DNA of 64,000 nucleotides from Williamsia sterculiae (GTDB lineage: Bacteria; Actinomycetota; Actinomycetes; Mycobacteriales; Mycobacteriaceae): NCBI RefSeq assembly GCF_900156495.1, contig NZ_FTNT01000003.1, forward strand, positions 186,001-250,000, read 5' to 3'. Below are positions 57,460-64,000 of this stretch, piece by piece. Every line of letters begins with the position of its first letter. The first letter of the stretch is position 1. The notes below the pieces were generated by a model. The model did no database searches, was not told the origin of the DNA, and saw only the letters and a list, made by a program, of their open reading frames with translations. Both the position numbers and the translations under genes were made by a program.

Positions 57460-58248
57460 GTGGCGAACCGAACCCCGCTCATCGCGGGCAACTGGAAGAT
57501 GAACCTCAACCATCTCGAGGCCATCGCCCTGGTCCAGAAGATCGCTTTCGCGCTCCCCGCGAAGTACTTCGACAAGGTGGACGTGACGGTGTTGCCGCCG
57601 TTCACCGACATCCGCAGCGTGCAGACCGTGGTCGACGGCGACAAACTGCTGCTCACCTACGGAGCGCAGGACCTGTCGCAACACGACTCCGGCGCGTACA
57701 CCGGCGACATCAGCGGGGCGTTCCTGGCCAAGCTGGGGTGCAGCTACGTGGTCGTCGGGCACTCGGAGCGGCGCACGCTGCACGGGGAGACCGACGAGAT
57801 CGTCGCGGCCAAGGCGAAAGCAGCCATCGACCACGGCATCGTGCCCATCGTGTGCATCGGCGAGCCGTTGGAGGTGCGTGAGGCCGGTGAGCACGTGGCG
57901 CATTGCGTCGCCCAGGTGAAGGGGTCGCTCGCGGGGTTGTCGGCAGAGCAGATCGGTCGCACCGTGCTGGCCTACGAGCCGGTCTGGGCGATCGGCACCG
58001 GGCGGGTGGCGAGTGCCGACGACGCCCAGGAGGTGTGCGCCGCGGTGCGCGACGCCATCGCGCAATTGGCCGACCAGGCGGTGGCCGACGAGGTGCGGGT
58101 GCTCTACGGCGGTTCCGTCGGTTCCAAGAACGTCGGGGAGCTGGTCGGCAAACCGGACGTCGACGGTGCGCTGGTCGGCGGTGCGTCCCTCAAGTCGGAC
58201 GAGTTCGCCACCCTGTGCGCGATCGCCGCAGGCGGCCCCCTGCCCTGA
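57460..58248 (+). CDS. tpiA: Triosephosphate isomerase
   Basis: 262 residues. [15 protein letters not shown] with the active-site Asn and Lys, VVVGHSERR with the catalytic His, [11 protein letters not shown] with the catalytic Glu and [13 protein letters not shown] start 2 bases after the pgk stop. Confidence 0.97.
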   Translation: MANRTPLIAGNWKMNLNHLEAIALVQKIAFALPAKYFDKVDVTVLPPFTDIRSVQTVVDGDKLLLTYGAQDLSQHDSGAYTGDISGAFLAKLGCSYVVVGHSERRTLHGETDEIVAAKAKAAIDHGIVPIVCIGEPLEVREAGEHVAHCVAQVKGSLAGLSAEQIGRTVLAYEPVWAIGTGRVASADDAQEVCAAVRDAIAQLADQAVADEVRVLYGGSVGSKNVGELVGKPDVDGALVGGASLKSDEFATLCAIAAGGPLP

Positions 58249-58261
58249 GATGGTGGGGCGC

Positions 58262-58316
58262 GGGTGTCGCGCGAAATCTGCGGGAGATCCGATGTCCCGC
58301 AGTTTTCGCCACACCC
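58262..58316. terminator. Long imperfect inverted repeat between tpiA and secG
   Basis: CTGCGGGA (58278-58285) pairs with TCCCGCAG (58295-58302); outside it AAA/TTT, a GCG/CGC match with a 2-base bulge, and GGGTGT (58262-58267) with ACACCC (58311-58316). Most likely the tpiA terminator, though the T-run lies inside the 3' arm, so a protein-binding site or remnant element is also possible. Confidence 0.5.
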
Positions 58317-58360
58317 CAGCGGCGCCGCGAGCTGATTTCATCGCGGCCGTCGCGTCCACG

Positions 58361-58366
58361 TACACT
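58361..58366 (+). promoter_or_regulatory. Probable -10 box of secG
   Basis: TACACT about 60 bases before secG, after the inverted repeat, so secG seems separately transcribed. Confidence 0.45.
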
Positions 58367-58427
58367 GTGGAACGGTCACCGCGACCACCCGTACCTGACG
58401 TCGTCATCGGATAGGACCACCGCGCCC

Positions 58428-58664
58428 GTGAAGCTCGCCCTGGACATCGGTTTGCTCGTCACCAGCCTGCTGCTGGTGGTGTTGGTGCTCTTGCACCGCG
58501 GCAAGGGCGGCGGCCTGTCGTCGCTGTTCGGCGGCGGCGTGCAGTCCTCGCTCGCCGGTTCGAGCGTGGTGGAACGCAATCTGGACCGGTTGACCATCTT
58601 CGTCGGCGTGATCTGGTTCGTGCTGATCCTGGGCACCGGTCTGGACATCAAACTGTCCAACTGA
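58428..58664 (+). CDS. secG: Preprotein translocase subunit SecG
   Basis: 78 residues, two membrane helices (LALDIGLLVTSLLLVVLVLLH and LTIFVGVIWFVLILGTGL) flanking the typical GKGGGLSSLFGGGVQSSLAGSSVVERNL loop. Small subunit of the SecYEG channel. GTG start; upstream open frame is not conserved. Normal length and position after tpi. Confidence 0.95.
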   Translation: MKLALDIGLLVTSLLLVVLVLLHRGKGGGLSSLFGGGVQSSLAGSSVVERNLDRLTIFVGVIWFVLILGTGLDIKLSN

Positions 58665-58678
58665 CCCCTTACGACCTG

Positions 58679-58710
58679 CGAGACCCTGCACCGCACGGTG
58701 CGGGGTCTCG
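58679..58710 (+). terminator. Intrinsic terminator-like hairpin after secG
   Basis: A 15-bp stem (58679-58693 with 58696-58710, one G-T pair) ending in GGGGTCTCG, 14 bases after the secG stop, followed by TCGTCT. The strongest hairpin I noticed in the window. Confidence 0.75.
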
Positions 58711-58788
58711 TCGTCTCCGTGGCCGTGACGCGCGTTTCATCGACGTGACATGAGCGCGGCTCCGCATGCCCCGACCCTCGGTAGGCGG

Positions 58789-58794
58789 GATACT
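58789..58794 (+). promoter_or_regulatory. -10 box of a leaderless ppc transcript
   Basis: GATACT ends 6 bases before ATG 58801. Supports 58801 over the in-frame ATG at 58750, which lies upstream of the box. Confidence 0.55.
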
Positions 58795-58800
58795 GAGCGC

Positions 58801-61623
58801 ATGACCGAATCCTCTGCCGGCGGCCCCGCCGTCGATCTCCGGCCCGTGCCCGATTCTGCCGCCGACACCGGGAGGGCGGCCACCGAGCCGCTGCGTGAGG
58901 ACATCCGGCTGCTCGGCGGGATGCTGGGTGAGATCATCCGCGAGCAGTCCGGTGAGCACGTGTTCGAGTTGGTGGAGGACGCGCGGGTGGCCGCGTTCAA
59001 GGTCCGTCGCGGCGAGATCGACCGCGACGAGATGGTGCGGATGCTCAGCGACATCGCCCCCACCGACGCGCTTCCGGTGATCCGAGCGTTCACCAACTTC
59101 GCGTTGTTGGCCAACCTGGCCGAGGACATCCACCGAGAACGCCGCCGCGCCATCCACGTCCGCGCGGGTGAACCCCCACAGGACAGCAGCCTGGCCGCCA
59201 CCTACACCAAGCTGCACGACGCAGGCCTCGACGACGGGCAGGTGGGCGACGGTCTGGCCCATGCGACCGTGGTCCCGGTCATCACCGCACATCCCACCGA
59301 GACCCGCCGCCGCACCGTCTTCGAGGCACAGAACCGGATCACCGAGCTGATGCGGTTCCGCGGACGTACCGAACTGACCCCCGCCGAGGTCGACGAGGTG
59401 ACCACCGGACTGCGCAGGCAGATCATCACCCTCTGGCAGACGGCGCTGATCAGGCTGGAGCGGTTGCGCATCCAGGACGAGATCGAGGTGGGTCTGCGCT
59501 ACTACGACGCCGCCTTCTTCGACGTGATCCCGCGGGTCAACGCGCAGGTACGCGCCGCGTTGCGCGAGCAGTATCCCGACGCCGGGTTGACCGACGACCC
59601 GATGCTGCGGATGGGGTCGTGGATCGGCGGCGACCGGGACGGCAACCCGTTCGTCACCGACGAGATCGTGGCGATGGCCACCGGCCGGGCCGCGCAGACC
59701 GCGGTGACCCGACATCTGCGCGAACTGCGCACCCTGGCCCAGGAGCTGAGCATGTCCGCCCGGCTGGTGGAGGTGAGCGACGAGGTCCTCGCCCTCGGCG
59801 GGGTGGACCGCGGCGACCCGGGAACCGACGAACCGTACCGGCTGGCCCTGCGACACATCCGGGCCCGGCTGGCGGCGACCGCGCACGCCATCTTCGGCGC
59901 GGAGTTCGACGTCGAGGCCGACGAGTACCTGCTCGACGGGGCGCCCGCGTACGCGGACGCCACCGAGATGCTCGCCGATCTGGATGTGCTGGACCGGTCG
60001 TTGCGCGACAACCACACCGACGTCCTGGCCGATGCCCGGCTGCTCACCCTGCGGGAATCGGTGCGGGCGTTCGGCTTCCATCTGTCCGGACTGGATCTGC
60101 GGCAGAACTCCGACATGCACGAGGAGGTGGTCGCCGAACTGCTCGCCTGGGCAGGGGTCGAGTCGGACTATCTGTCACTCGACGAGGACGCCCGGGTGCG
60201 CGTGCTCACCGAGGTGCTGTCCAGTCGCAGACCGCTGCTCGCCCCGGGCGCCGAACTGAGCGAACTCGCCACCAAGGAGCTCGGCATCGTGCGTGCCGCC
60301 GCGCATGCGGTGGCCACCTACGGGCCCCAGGCCGTGCCCAACTACGTGATCAGCATGTGTCAGTCGGTCAGCGACATGCTCGAACCGATGATCCTGCTCA
60401 AGGAAACCGGACTCTTCGACCCGGGTGTCGACGGGAAAGACCTGCGCTGCACGGTGCGGATCGTGCCGCTCTTCGAGACCATCGAGGATCTGCAGCAGGG
60501 CGCGACCACCACCGTCGCGGCGTTGGACCTGCCGTTGTACCGCGCGCTGGTGGACCAGCAGAGCGGCATCCAAGAGGTGATGCTCGGGTACTCCGACTCC
60601 AACAAGGACGGCGGGTACCTGGCCGCGAACTGGGCGCTCTACCGAGCCGAACTCGATCTCGTGGAGGCGTCGGCAAAGGCGGGGATCCGACTGCGGCTGT
60701 TCCATGGTCGCGGCGGGACCGTCGGTCGCGGCGGCGGTCCCAGTTACGACGCGATCCTGGCCCAGCCGCCGGGCGCGGTGCAGGGATCGCTGCGGTTGAC
60801 CGAACAGGGTGAGATCATCGCCGCCAAGTACGCCGAACCGGTGTTGGCCCGACGGAATCTGGAGACGCTGCTCGCCGCGACCATCGAGTCGACACTGCTC
60901 GACACCGAGGGCCTCGGTGGTGATGCCGAGGCCGCCTACCTGGTCCTCGACGAACTCGCCGCGCTGGCCCGCACCGCGTACAGCGAACTGGTCCACGACA
61001 CCCCGGGGTTCGTGGAGTACTTCACCACCTCGACCCCGCTGTCGGAGATCGGTGCGCTGAACATCGGCAGCCGACCGGCGTCGCGCAAGCAGACGGAGAA
61101 GATCTCCGATCTGCGGGCCATCCCGTGGGTGTTGTCGTGGTCGCAGTCGCGGGTGATGTTGCCGGGGTGGTACGGCACCGGCGCCGCATTCCAGCGGTGG
61201 ATCGACGGCGACGAGGGCCGGTTGGAGACCCTGCGCGACTACTACCGCCGGTGGCCCTTCTTCCGGACCGTGATGTCCAACATGGCCCAGGTGATGGCGA
61301 AGTCCGACATGGGGCTGGCCCGCCTGTACTCCCAGCTCGTCCCCGACGTGGAGCTGCGGGAGAAGGTGTTCGGGATGATAGAAGACGAACACCAGCGCAC
61401 CATCGACATGTACTACGCGATCACCGAGACCGACGACCTGTTGGCCGACAACGCCGCCCTCAAGCGATCAGTGTTCAACCGCTTCCCGTATCTGGAGCCG
61501 TTGAATCTACTGCAGATCGAGCTGTTGCAGCGCTTCCGCGCCGGGGACGACAGCGATGTGGTCCGTCGCGGTATCCAGTTGACCATGAACGGTCTGGCCA
61601 CCGCGCTGCGCAACTCGGGGTGA
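58801..61623 (+). CDS. ppc: Phosphoenolpyruvate carboxylase
   Basis: 940 residues. Makes oxaloacetate from PEP and bicarbonate to refill the TCA cycle. [14 protein letters not shown] with the active-site His, [27 protein letters not shown] with the Lys region, [14 protein letters not shown], and the C-terminal RNSG end. ATG preceded by a -10 box at leaderless spacing. Starts about 90 bases after the secG terminator. Confidence 0.96.
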   Translation: MTESSAGGPAVDLRPVPDSAADTGRAATEPLREDIRLLGGMLGEIIREQSGEHVFELVEDARVAAFKVRRGEIDRDEMVRMLSDIAPTDALPVIRAFTNFALLANLAEDIHRERRRAIHVRAGEPPQDSSLAATYTKLHDAGLDDGQVGDGLAHATVVPVITAHPTETRRRTVFEAQNRITELMRFRGRTELTPAEVDEVTTGLRRQIITLWQTALIRLERLRIQDEIEVGLRYYDAAFFDVIPRVNAQVRAALREQYPDAGLTDDPMLRMGSWIGGDRDGNPFVTDEIVAMATGRAAQTAVTRHLRELRTLAQELSMSARLVEVSDEVLALGGVDRGDPGTDEPYRLALRHIRARLAATAHAIFGAEFDVEADEYLLDGAPAYADATEMLADLDVLDRSLRDNHTDVLADARLLTLRESVRAFGFHLSGLDLRQNSDMHEEVVAELLAWAGVESDYLSLDEDARVRVLTEVLSSRRPLLAPGAELSELATKELGIVRAAAHAVATYGPQAVPNYVISMCQSVSDMLEPMILLKETGLFDPGVDGKDLRCTVRIVPLFETIEDLQQGATTTVAALDLPLYRALVDQQSGIQEVMLGYSDSNKDGGYLAANWALYRAELDLVEASAKAGIRLRLFHGRGGTVGRGGGPSYDAILAQPPGAVQGSLRLTEQGEIIAAKYAEPVLARRNLETLLAATIESTLLDTEGLGGDAEAAYLVLDELAALARTAYSELVHDTPGFVEYFTTSTPLSEIGALNIGSRPASRKQTEKISDLRAIPWVLSWSQSRVMLPGWYGTGAAFQRWIDGDEGRLETLRDYYRRWPFFRTVMSNMAQVMAKSDMGLARLYSQLVPDVELREKVFGMIEDEHQRTIDMYYAITETDDLLADNAALKRSVFNRFPYLEPLNLLQIELLQRFRAGDDSDVVRRGIQLTMNGLATALRNSG

Positions 61624-61665
61624 CCGCGTCGCGGCGGGCGGCCGAAACCGGTGGCCCGGGCAGTG

Positions 61666-61688
61666 CCACGGAGTCGACATCTCCGGGG
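61666..61688. terminator. Weak hairpin between convergent ppc and ndh
   Basis: CGGAG-N7-CTCCG (61669-61685) with two outer C-G pairs. No T-run; low confidence. Confidence 0.3.
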
Positions 61689-61703
61689 ACACCCGCCTCG
61701 AGG

Positions 61704-63014
61704 TCACACGTAGGGTCGTCGCGCGGTCTCGGGATCGCCGTAGGTGATGACCCGCTCGCCGCGACCGCCGCCGATGATGGCCGCCGCCCAACTGGCCAGG
61801 GTCCACGTGCGGTTTCGGGTGCCCGCGAGGAAGGTGATGTGGATGCCGCCCCATCCCAACCATCCCAGGAATCCCGACAGACGCAGCGGTCCCGATTGCA
61901 GCAGTGCGTGATAGCGCGCGATGTAGGCGGCGGTTCCCAGGTCGCGATAGGTGAACGGGGTGTACGGCGCGGGTGAACCGCCGACGGCGCGGGCGATGTT
62001 ATGGGCGGCGTGATACCCGGACTGCATGGCCACCTCCGCCACACCGGGGAGGTCGTCGAGGCTCATCATGTCGCCGACGACCGAGATGGTCGGATGACCC
62101 TCGACGGTCAGGTCTGGGCGCACCGGGATGGTCCCGCCCCTGCCCTGGGTCACCCCGGTGGCGGCAGCGAGTGCCGCGGCGAACGGAACCGCTTCGACAC
62201 CGGCGGTCCACAACACGGTATGGGTGTCGATGCGATGCGTGGCCTTCGTGTCCTTGTCGGTGATCGATGCGTGATCGGCGCCGACGTCGGTGACGTGATG
62301 TCCTAGCAGCGTCCGCACACCGATCTTGTCCAGGATGCGTTGCGCCTTGTGCGACAACCGGGGGTGGAACGACTCGAGTACCCGGGCGCCTCCGTGTACC
62401 AGGACCACATCGGCCTCGGCAGGGTCGATGGTGTCGAATTCGCGGGCCAGCGCGCGGGTCGCCATCTCGCGTATCTGACCGGCGATCTCGACTCCCGTCG
62501 GGCCCCCGCCGCTGACGACGAACGTCAGCCACGGCCGCCGCAGCTCGGCGGTCGCGAGTGTCTCGGCGATCTCGAACGAGGACACGATCTTGCGGCGGAT
62601 CGCCAACGCGTCGTCGATGGTCTTCATGCCGGGTGCGTGGGCGGCGAACTGCTCGTTGCCGTGGTACGACTGGCGCATCCCGGCACCCACGATGAGGTGG
62701 TCGTAACCGATGGTGAAGGTCGACCCGTCGAACCGCGTGGCCGTGATGGTCCTGTTCTCGACATCTATCCCGGATGCCTCGCCCAGCAGTACGTCGAGAT
62801 TCTTGTGTCGGCGCAACAGATGGCGCAACGGGCTCGCAATGTCTCCCTCGGACAGCAAACCCGTCGCGCACTGGTAGAGCAGCGGCTGGAAGACGTGCGA
62901 AGTGCCGCGATCGAGCACGGTGACGCGTACGTCGGCACTTTTGAGTCGCCGCGCGGCGTACACCCCGGCAAAGCCTCCGCCGATGATGACTGTGTGCACG
63001 CGGTCGTCGGCCAT
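61704..63014 (-). CDS. ndh: Type II NADH dehydrogenase (NDH-2)
   Basis: 436 residues, FAD-containing, single-subunit, non-proton-pumping entry to the respiratory chain at the inner face of the membrane. FAD site VIIGGGFAGVYAARRL, NADH site FVVSGGGPTGVEIAGQI, and late FAD contact ISVVGDMMSLDDLPGVAEVAMQ shared by the family. The C-terminal amphipathic region (LSGFLGWLGWGGIHITFLAG) would dock on the membrane and quinone. Converges with ppc. Confidence 0.9.
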   Translation of the reverse strand: MADDRVHTVIIGGGFAGVYAARRLKSADVRVTVLDRGTSHVFQPLLYQCATGLLSEGDIASPLRHLLRRHKNLDVLLGEASGIDVENRTITATRFDGSTFTIGYDHLIVGAGMRQSYHGNEQFAAHAPGMKTIDDALAIRRKIVSSFEIAETLATAELRRPWLTFVVSGGGPTGVEIAGQIREMATRALAREFDTIDPAEADVVLVHGGARVLESFHPRLSHKAQRILDKIGVRTLLGHHVTDVGADHASITDKDTKATHRIDTHTVLWTAGVEAVPFAAALAAATGVTQGRGGTIPVRPDLTVEGHPTISVVGDMMSLDDLPGVAEVAMQSGYHAAHNIARAVGGSPAPYTPFTYRDLGTAAYIARYHALLQSGPLRLSGFLGWLGWGGIHITFLAGTRNRTWTLASWAAAIIGGGRGERVITYGDPETARRPYV

Positions 63015-63172
63015 GTCCCGAGTCTGCCGTACTCGGTTCGTCAGACACCAACCCCGTCCCGTCGGCCCGCGAGCGAGGCGCGTGCGCCGCTCAGCGACGG
63101 CGGGTTAACGCCCAGGTACTTCCCGGCGACTCATCAGGTGAGTACGCACCACGTCCGAGTGAAGGGAAGATC

Positions 63173-63298
63173 ATGTCTGTAGCGTTTGACTGGATCCGAC
63201 AGGGATATCTGAGTGGCGACCCGGTGGCCACGGCCCTGTTCATCGGACTGTTCGCGGTCGGTGGTGTCTGGACACTGATCAGCGGTGGGTCGTTCTGA
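63173..63298 (+). CDS. 41-residue single-pass membrane peptide
   Basis: Begins MSVAFDWIRQGYLSGD, then one hydrophobic helix (ATALFIGLFAVGGVWTLI) and ends SGGSF. ATG with GAAGGGAAG 6 bases upstream, a convincing ribosome binding site. It lies between divergent ndh and convergent pgl, with its own promoter space (63015-63172). Function unknown. It may be a small subunit of a membrane complex or an orphan peptide. Confidence 0.65.
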   Translation: MSVAFDWIRQGYLSGDPVATALFIGLFAVGGVWTLISGGSF

Positions 63299-63368
63299 GT
63301 CCAACCGGAACACGAGGGCGGCAGCATGGACCGGGACCGCGGTTCGCCCCGACCCGGACGGTTGCGAT

Positions 63369-64000
63369 TCAGGGTAGGTCGGTGGCCGCGGCCCGATCGA
63401 CGAACCAGACCGTCGCCTCGGTGCCGTGCACGGCGGCGCACGGCCACTGCTGCGGATCACCGCCGGTGACGCCGGCCGCGACGGCCTCGGCCTTCTCCCC
63501 GCCGGCGACCAGGAACCAGACCTGGCGCGCCCGGTCGACCACCGGTGCGGTGAGGGTGATGCGCCGCGGCGGCGGCTTGGGGGAGTCCGTCACGGCGACC
63601 ACCGGGCGGACCTGTTCGGCGAGCGCCGGGGTGTGCGGGAACAGTGAGTTGATGTGGCCCTCGCCGCCCATGCCCAGCAGGTGCAGGTCGAAGCGGGGGA
63701 TCTCGCCGTCCCCGTAGGACACCAGCCGGCTCGCGTAGTCGGCGGCCGCCGCCTCTATGTCGTCGCCGAACCGTCCGTCGGACGGTTCGATTGAGAACAC
63801 TCGCTCGGGGCGCACGGGCACCCGATCCAGCAACGCGGCGATCGCCTGGCCCTCGTTGCGTTCCGGGTCGTCGGCGGGGACGAACCGGTCGTCACCCCAG
63901 AAGATGTCGACGTGCGACCAGTCGATGTCGCCGCTGTCCTCACGCAGCGCGGCCAGCAGGGCGATGCCGTTGCTGCCGCCGGTGAGGACCACCGACGCGC
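63369..64000 (-). CDS. pgl: 6-phosphogluconolactonase (5' end outside window)
   Basis: The last ~210 residues of Pgl/DevB, second enzyme of the oxidative pentose phosphate pathway. VLTGGSNGIALL, HVDIFWGDDRFVPADDPERNEGQA, LLGMGGEGHINSLFPHT with the catalytic His, and DSPKPPPRRITLT are typical. A Met at 63992 is internal to the conserved fold, so the true start lies beyond the window. In relatives it follows opcA, zwf, tal and tkt on this strand. Confidence 0.93.
   Translation of the reverse strand, partial: ASVVLTGGSNGIALLAALREDSGDIDWSHVDIFWGDDRFVPADDPERNEGQAIAALLDRVPVRPERVFSIEPSDGRFGDDIEAAAADYASRLVSYGDGEIPRFDLHLLGMGGEGHINSLFPHTPALAEQVRPVVAVTDSPKPPPRRITLTAPVVDRARQVWFLVAGGEKAEAVAAGVTGGDPQQWPCAAVHGTEATVWFVDRAAATDLP

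Noticed and set aside
58750-58800. Upstream ATG 58750 as the ppc start
   Set aside because: It lies upstream of the GATACT box at leaderless distance from ATG 58801 and adds 17 non-conserved residues.

Overview
The window is a dense, very GC-rich stretch of an actinobacterial chromosome. Gene content, gene order and leaderless GTG/ATG starts point to the order Mycobacteriales, and a Gordonia-like genome is my best guess. Support comes from protein features (mycobacterial-type AspRS C-terminus, actinobacterial integration host factor, WhiA, PriA without helicase motifs, RapZ with a GAGRGT P-loop) and from long synteny with Mycobacterium tuberculosis: aspS...rarA-alaS-ruvX-mltG-aroE, aroC-aroK-aroB...pepQ-efp-nusB, pyrR-pyrB-pyrC-x-carA-carB-pyrF-mihF-gmk-rpoZ-coaBC-metK-priA, fmt-rsmB...rpe-ribD-ribE-ribBA-ribH, uvrC-rapZ-yvcK-whiA-gap-pgk-tpi-secG-ppc and pgl. 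The genus is an inference from memory of synteny, not a search. I saw no rRNA, tRNA, CRISPR array, insertion sequence or prophage.

Layout. 1-5701: 3' end of aspS, a circularly permuted ATP-grasp/alpha-E fusion with a transglutaminase-like partner (a predicted peptide-ligase/peptidase pair), then a phosphotransferase preceded by two tiny coupled ORFs. 5711-13496: rarA, alaS, ruvX, mltG, aroE, mostly overlapping. 13792-17133: a small prepilin-peptidase-like protein, aroC, and an uninterrupted aroK-aroB reading frame. 17225-20341: a B-4DMT-type membrane protein on the minus strand, pepQ, efp, nusB. 20341-29155: the whole pyrimidine operon with a PyrR-binding RNA hairpin at its head. 29152-35003: a PhaC-like hydrolase (minus), then mihF, gmk, rpoZ, coaBC, metK. 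35035-39974: priA, def, fmt, rsmB. 40001-44368: an accessory block (YdcF-like secreted protein, AurF-type diiron oxygenase, LysR regulator, MFS transporter) lying between rsmB and rpe, which are neighbours in M. tuberculosis. 44467-49511: rpe and the riboflavin genes with an FMN riboswitch between ribD and ribE. 49582-55073: uvrC, rapZ, yvcK, whiA. 55206-61623: lower glycolysis (gap, pgk, tpiA), secG, ppc. 61704-64000: NDH-2 (minus), a 41-residue membrane peptide, and the 3' part of pgl (minus).

How it works together. The shikimate genes (aroE, aroC, aroK-aroB) give chorismate. PyrR and the car/pyr genes make UMP, and gmk feeds GTP, which RibBA uses with ribulose-5-phosphate for riboflavin; rpe, next to ribD, acts on that same sugar phosphate. 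def-fmt and efp-nusB serve translation and transcription. gap-pgk-tpi-ppc, pgl and YvcK handle central carbon flow. Most genes are coupled by ATGA or GTGA overlaps. At least five genes (pepQ, def, rpe, uvrC, ppc) have a TANNNT-type -10 box 6-8 bases before the start codon and are probably read from leaderless mRNAs.

The most interesting points are the aroK-aroB continuous frame, the two leaderless small-ORF arrangements (before the phosphotransferase and before ribBA), the PyrR and FMN RNA switches, the strongly patterned operators in the 40-44 kb block, and the 41-residue membrane peptide. I found no clearly new multi-gene defence or mobile system.
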